The notes beneath the pieces were generated by a model, which was not told the DNA's origin, made no database searches, and was given only the letters and a program-made list of their open reading frames with translations. A program made the position numbers and the translations under genes. Shown piece by piece: positions 4,220 through 6,826 of a DNA stretch of 6,826 nucleotides. This DNA is from Rhodospirillales bacterium (lineage in GTDB: Bacteria > Pseudomonadota > Alphaproteobacteria > Acetobacterales > Acetobacteraceae): NCBI GenBank assembly GCA_015654825.1, contig JAATGE010000553.1, forward strand, positions 1 to 6,826, in the 5' to 3' direction. Each line of letters opens with the position of its first letter. Position 1 is the first letter of the stretch.

Positions 4220-5326
4220 ATGCGCCGCCCTTGGCCATGGACTTTGCCGATCGTTGCCGCCTTGATCACGCTCGGCGGTGGCGCGGCCGCACAAACCCTG
4301 GCGCCACCGGTCACCGTAGCGCCCTCGGTGCGCCGCGATGTGCCGATCTTCGCCACCGGCGTCGGCACCGTGCAGGCCTACCGCAGCGTGCTGGTGCGCG
4401 CCCGCGTCAACGGCACCCTCGACAAGATCGAATTTGTCGAGGGTCAGGACGTCAAGCCCGGCGACCCGCTCGCCGAAATCGATCCGCGACCCTACCAGGC
4501 AATCCTTAACCAGGCCCTCTCCAAACGCGCCGCCGATGCCGCCCAGCTCGTCAACCTGAACCTCGACCTCGCGCGCTTCGCCTCGCTGGCCCGCACCAAC
4601 TTCGCCAGCCGCCAGCAGCTCGACACCCAGCAGGCCCTGGTCAACCAGCAGAACGCCACGCTGCAGGGCGATGACGCGTCGATCCAGGCGGCCGCGCTGA
4701 ACGTGCAGTTCTGCCACATCACCAGCCCGATCGAGGGCGTGGTCGGCCTGCGCCTCGTCGATATCGGCAACCTGATCCACGCGACGGACACCACCGGCAT
4801 CGTCACGATCACCCAGGTGCACCCGATCTCCCTGGTGTTCACGCTGCCGGAGAGCGAATTCCCGCGGGTTCGCGCCGCCATGCAGGCCGCCGGCAGCGGC
4901 CCGGGCCCGCTGGTGCTGGCCTACGCCAACGAGGGCGGCAAGCTGCTCTCCAAGGGCACGCTGCTGACCCCGAGCAACAGCATCGACACCACGACCGGCA
5001 CCATCGCGCTGAAGGCGACGTTCGATAACAGCGACCGCGCGCTGTGGCCCGGCCAGTTCGTCGCCGCGCGGATCCAGCTTTCGATCGCGCACAACGCCGT
5101 GAGCGTACCGGCCAACGCGATCCAACACGGACCGGACGGTCTATACGTTTATATCGTCACTCCGGACCACGTGGCACAGCGCCGTGAGGTGAAGACCGGC
5201 TACGAGGGTGACGGCCAGGCGGTGGTCACCCAGGGCCTGAACGGCGGAGAGGAAGTCATCGTGGCGGGGCAGGTGCGCGTGAACGTGGGCGAAAAAGTCG
5301 ATCCGCACCCCCAGGCCGCCGGGTAA
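4220..5326 (+). CDS. mdtA: RND efflux periplasmic adaptor subunit, MdtA-like
   Basis: The 368-aa membrane fusion protein links an inner-membrane RND pump to an outer-membrane channel. A signal peptide (1-24, cut after GGGAAA) has no lipobox Cys. A barrel half-motif GTVQAYRSVLVRARVNGTL (49-67) leads to VEGQDVKPGDPLAEIDPRPY (73-92), the first lipoyl half. A coiled-coil hairpin (about 95-160) is rich in Gln, Asn and Ala. The second lipoyl half FCHITSPIEGVVGLR (164-178) follows. Then come DIGNLIHATDTTGIVTITQ (181-199) and PISLVFTLPE (202-211), which match MdtA closely, and GTLLTPSNSIDTTTGTIALK (246-265). The membrane-proximal domain ends near VAGQVRVNVGEKV. The length is slightly under that of E. 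coli MdtA. The permease starts 13 nt downstream, so the two are an operon. Typical substrates of the family are bile salts, novobiocin and similar compounds; the substrate here is unknown. Confidence 0.9.
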   Translation: MRRPWPWTLPIVAALITLGGGAAAQTLAPPVTVAPSVRRDVPIFATGVGTVQAYRSVLVRARVNGTLDKIEFVEGQDVKPGDPLAEIDPRPYQAILNQALSKRAADAAQLVNLNLDLARFASLARTNFASRQQLDTQQALVNQQNATLQGDDASIQAAALNVQFCHITSPIEGVVGLRLVDIGNLIHATDTTGIVTITQVHPISLVFTLPESEFPRVRAAMQAAGSGPGPLVLAYANEGGKLLSKGTLLTPSNSIDTTTGTIALKATFDNSDRALWPGQFVAARIQLSIAHNAVSVPANAIQHGPDGLYVYIVTPDHVAQRREVKTGYEGDGQAVVTQGLNGGEEVIVAGQVRVNVGEKVDPHPQAAG

Positions 5327-5339
5327 GAAGTCCGCGCGA

Positions 5340-6826
5340 ATGAGCATTTCCACCCCGTTCATCAATCGCCCGATCGGCACCTCGCTGCTGATGGCGGCGA
5401 TTTTCCTTGTCGGCATCGCGACCTATCCGCTGCTGCCGGTGGCACCGCTGCCGCAGGTCGATTTCCCCACCATCACGGTCACCGCGACCTATCCCGGCGC
5501 CAGCCCGGAAATCATGGCGAGCTCGGTCGCCGAGCCGCTGGAAACCCAGTTCAGCCAGATCCCCGGCCTGGCGCAGCTGACCTCGGTCAACGTGCTCGGC
5601 ACCAGTTCGGTGACGCTGCAGTTCGACCTCGACCGCAGCGTCGACAACGCCGCGACCGACGTGCTGGAAGCGATCAACGCCGCGCAGGGGCAGTTGCCGA
5701 AGAACCTGCCCAGCCAGCCGACATTGCGAAAAGTGAACCCGGCGGATTCGCCGATCTTCATCATGGCCGTGCAGAGCGACGACGTGCCGCTGACCACGGT
5801 CGACGACTACGCCGAGAATATTCTCAGCCAGCAGCTCAGCCAGATTTCCGGCGTCAGCCAGATCGCGGTCGGCGGCCAGCAAAAGCCCGCCATCCGCATC
5901 GATGTCGATCCCGGCAAGCTCGCCGCCATGGGCATGACGCTCGAGGATGTGCGCCAGACGCTGACGCAGGCCACCGTCAACAGCCCGAAAGGCAGCCTGG
6001 ACGGCCCGGAACGCTCGCTCACGGTACAGGCCAACGACCAGCTCACCACGCCCGATCCGTACGGCAATCTTGTGATCGCCTATCGCAACGGCGCGCCGGT
6101 GCGCGTGCGCGACATCGGCACCGCGTCGCGCGGCCCGCAGAACCGCGAACTGATCTCCTGGCAGAACGGCCACAAGGGCGTCATCCTCGTGGTGTTCAAG
6201 CAGCCCGGCGCCAACGTGATCGCCACCGTCGAGCGCATCAAGGCGATGCTGCCGCGGCTGGAAGCCAGCATTCCGCCGACCATCCATGTATTCTCCATCG
6301 TCGACCGCACGCAGACCATCCGCGCCAGCGTCAGCGACGTGGAGTTCACGCTGATGCTCTCCATCGCCCTCGTCGTGATGGTGATCTTCCTGTTCCTGCG
6401 CAGCCTGTGGGCCACCATCATCCCGAGCGTCACGGTGCCGCTGGCCCTGGTCGGCACGTTCGGGGCGATGTACCTGCTCGGCTACAGCCTCGACAATCTG
6501 TCGCTGATGGGCATGACGATCGCGGTCGGCTTCGTCGTCGACGACGCCATCGTCATGCTGGAAAACATCCACCGGCATATCGAGAACGGCGAGCGCCCGC
6601 TGGAAGCGGCGTTGAAGGGCGCCGGCGAAATCGGCTTCACCATCGTCTCGATCAGCGTGTCGCTGATCGCCGTGTTCATCCCGCTGCTGCTGATGGGCGG
6701 CATCGTCGGCCGCCTGTTCCGCGAATTCGCCATGACGGTGTCGATCAACGTGATCATTTCGGCCATGGTGTCCCCGTACCTCACGCCGATGATGCGCGAG
6801 AGCTTACTGCGCCCGGAACATGGCGA
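5340..6826 (+). CDS. mdtB: RND efflux inner-membrane permease, MdtB/MdtC-like, 3' truncated by window
   Basis: This starts at ATG 5340, 13 nt after the adaptor stop, and stays open for 495 codons plus two bases; a full RND pump has about 1,030-1,050 residues, so slightly under half is present. TM1 covers about residues 11-31. The porter region begins PQVDFPTITVTATYPGASPE and includes the LPSQPTLRKVNPADSPI segment. TM2-TM4 run from about 336 to 405, with IAVGFVVDDAIVMLEN carrying Asp401 and Asp402, the proton-relay pair of the family. GRLFREFAMT and LTPMM follow. The pump couples proton entry to drug export, as a trimer with the adaptor and an outer-membrane channel. The MdtB-like text (GFVVDDAIVMLENI) and the MdtA-like partner point to the MdtABC class, usually with a second permease downstream, which cannot be seen. 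SPYLTPMMRES replaces the more usual SLTLTPMMC. Confidence 0.92.
   Translation, partial: MSISTPFINRPIGTSLLMAAIFLVGIATYPLLPVAPLPQVDFPTITVTATYPGASPEIMASSVAEPLETQFSQIPGLAQLTSVNVLGTSSVTLQFDLDRSVDNAATDVLEAINAAQGQLPKNLPSQPTLRKVNPADSPIFIMAVQSDDVPLTTVDDYAENILSQQLSQISGVSQIAVGGQQKPAIRIDVDPGKLAAMGMTLEDVRQTLTQATVNSPKGSLDGPERSLTVQANDQLTTPDPYGNLVIAYRNGAPVRVRDIGTASRGPQNRELISWQNGHKGVILVVFKQPGANVIATVERIKAMLPRLEASIPPTIHVFSIVDRTQTIRASVSDVEFTLMLSIALVVMVIFLFLRSLWATIIPSVTVPLALVGTFGAMYLLGYSLDNLSLMGMTIAVGFVVDDAIVMLENIHRHIENGERPLEAALKGAGEIGFTIVSISVSLIAVFIPLLLMGGIVGRLFREFAMTVSINVIISAMVSPYLTPMMRESLLRPEHG

Noticed and set aside
4163..5128. Minus-strand ORF of 321 codons
   Set aside because: It is antisense to the adaptor gene, with biased His/Asp/Arg/Gly composition and no domain.
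5256..6578. Minus-strand ORF of 440 codons
   Set aside because: It is antisense to the RND permease, whose frame is unambiguous; the composition is Asp/Arg/His-rich shadow.

Overview
The window reads as a chromosomal segment of a GC-rich alphaproteobacterium, most likely of the Acetobacteraceae/Rhodospirillales group. This rests on the codon use, the style of the tRNA-Val, Flp-type mini-pilins of the AVTALEYG class, and a GC-rich double-hairpin repeat that I recall as common in that family. The taxonomy is inference; no rRNA or marker phylogeny is available here.

Layout, left to right. (1) 1-104: one half of a dispersed GC-rich repeat element, cut by the window edge. (2) 145-264: a promoter-like pair and a complete tRNA-Val(GAC) with encoded CCA and an unusual A at position 33. 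(3) 331-582, minus: an 83-aa single-pass membrane protein with a partly degenerate zinc-ribbon pattern. (4) 777-1673, plus: an N-formylglutamate amidohydrolase family enzyme, followed 13 nt after its stop by a small copy of the double-hairpin repeat. (5) 1909-2079 and 2273-2440, both minus: two tandem Flp/Fap mini-pilin genes. The second (55 aa) is easily missed because of its size. (6) 2722-2802, minus: a strong candidate small RNA with a UUCG-capped hairpin, a hairpin exposing an anti-Shine-Dalgarno CCUCCCU loop, and an intrinsic terminator with eight U. (7) 2938-3804, plus: an exported lytic transglycosylase. (8) 3818-4000: a roughly 183-bp element with inverted double-hairpin ends, whose left part matches the element at 1-104. 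(9) 4220-5326 and 5340 to the window edge, plus: the periplasmic adaptor and inner-membrane permease of an MdtABC-type RND efflux pump, the permease cut by the window end.

Functional picture. The adaptor and permease form an operon with a 13-nt gap and are expected to work with an outer-membrane channel outside the window. The pilin pair has no tad/cpa assembly genes beside it in this window, so its export machinery must lie elsewhere. The lytic transglycosylase is divergent from the small RNA and lies about 500 bp from the pilins; a role in opening the cell wall for a pilus is possible but not shown. The most interesting item is the small RNA: its loop and 5' stem arm are complementary to a strong ribosome-binding-site sequence, which fits a translation repressor. 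Three independent units (tRNA, small RNA, pilin) share a TTGCGT -35-like hexamer at 17-nt spacing from a TA-rich -10.
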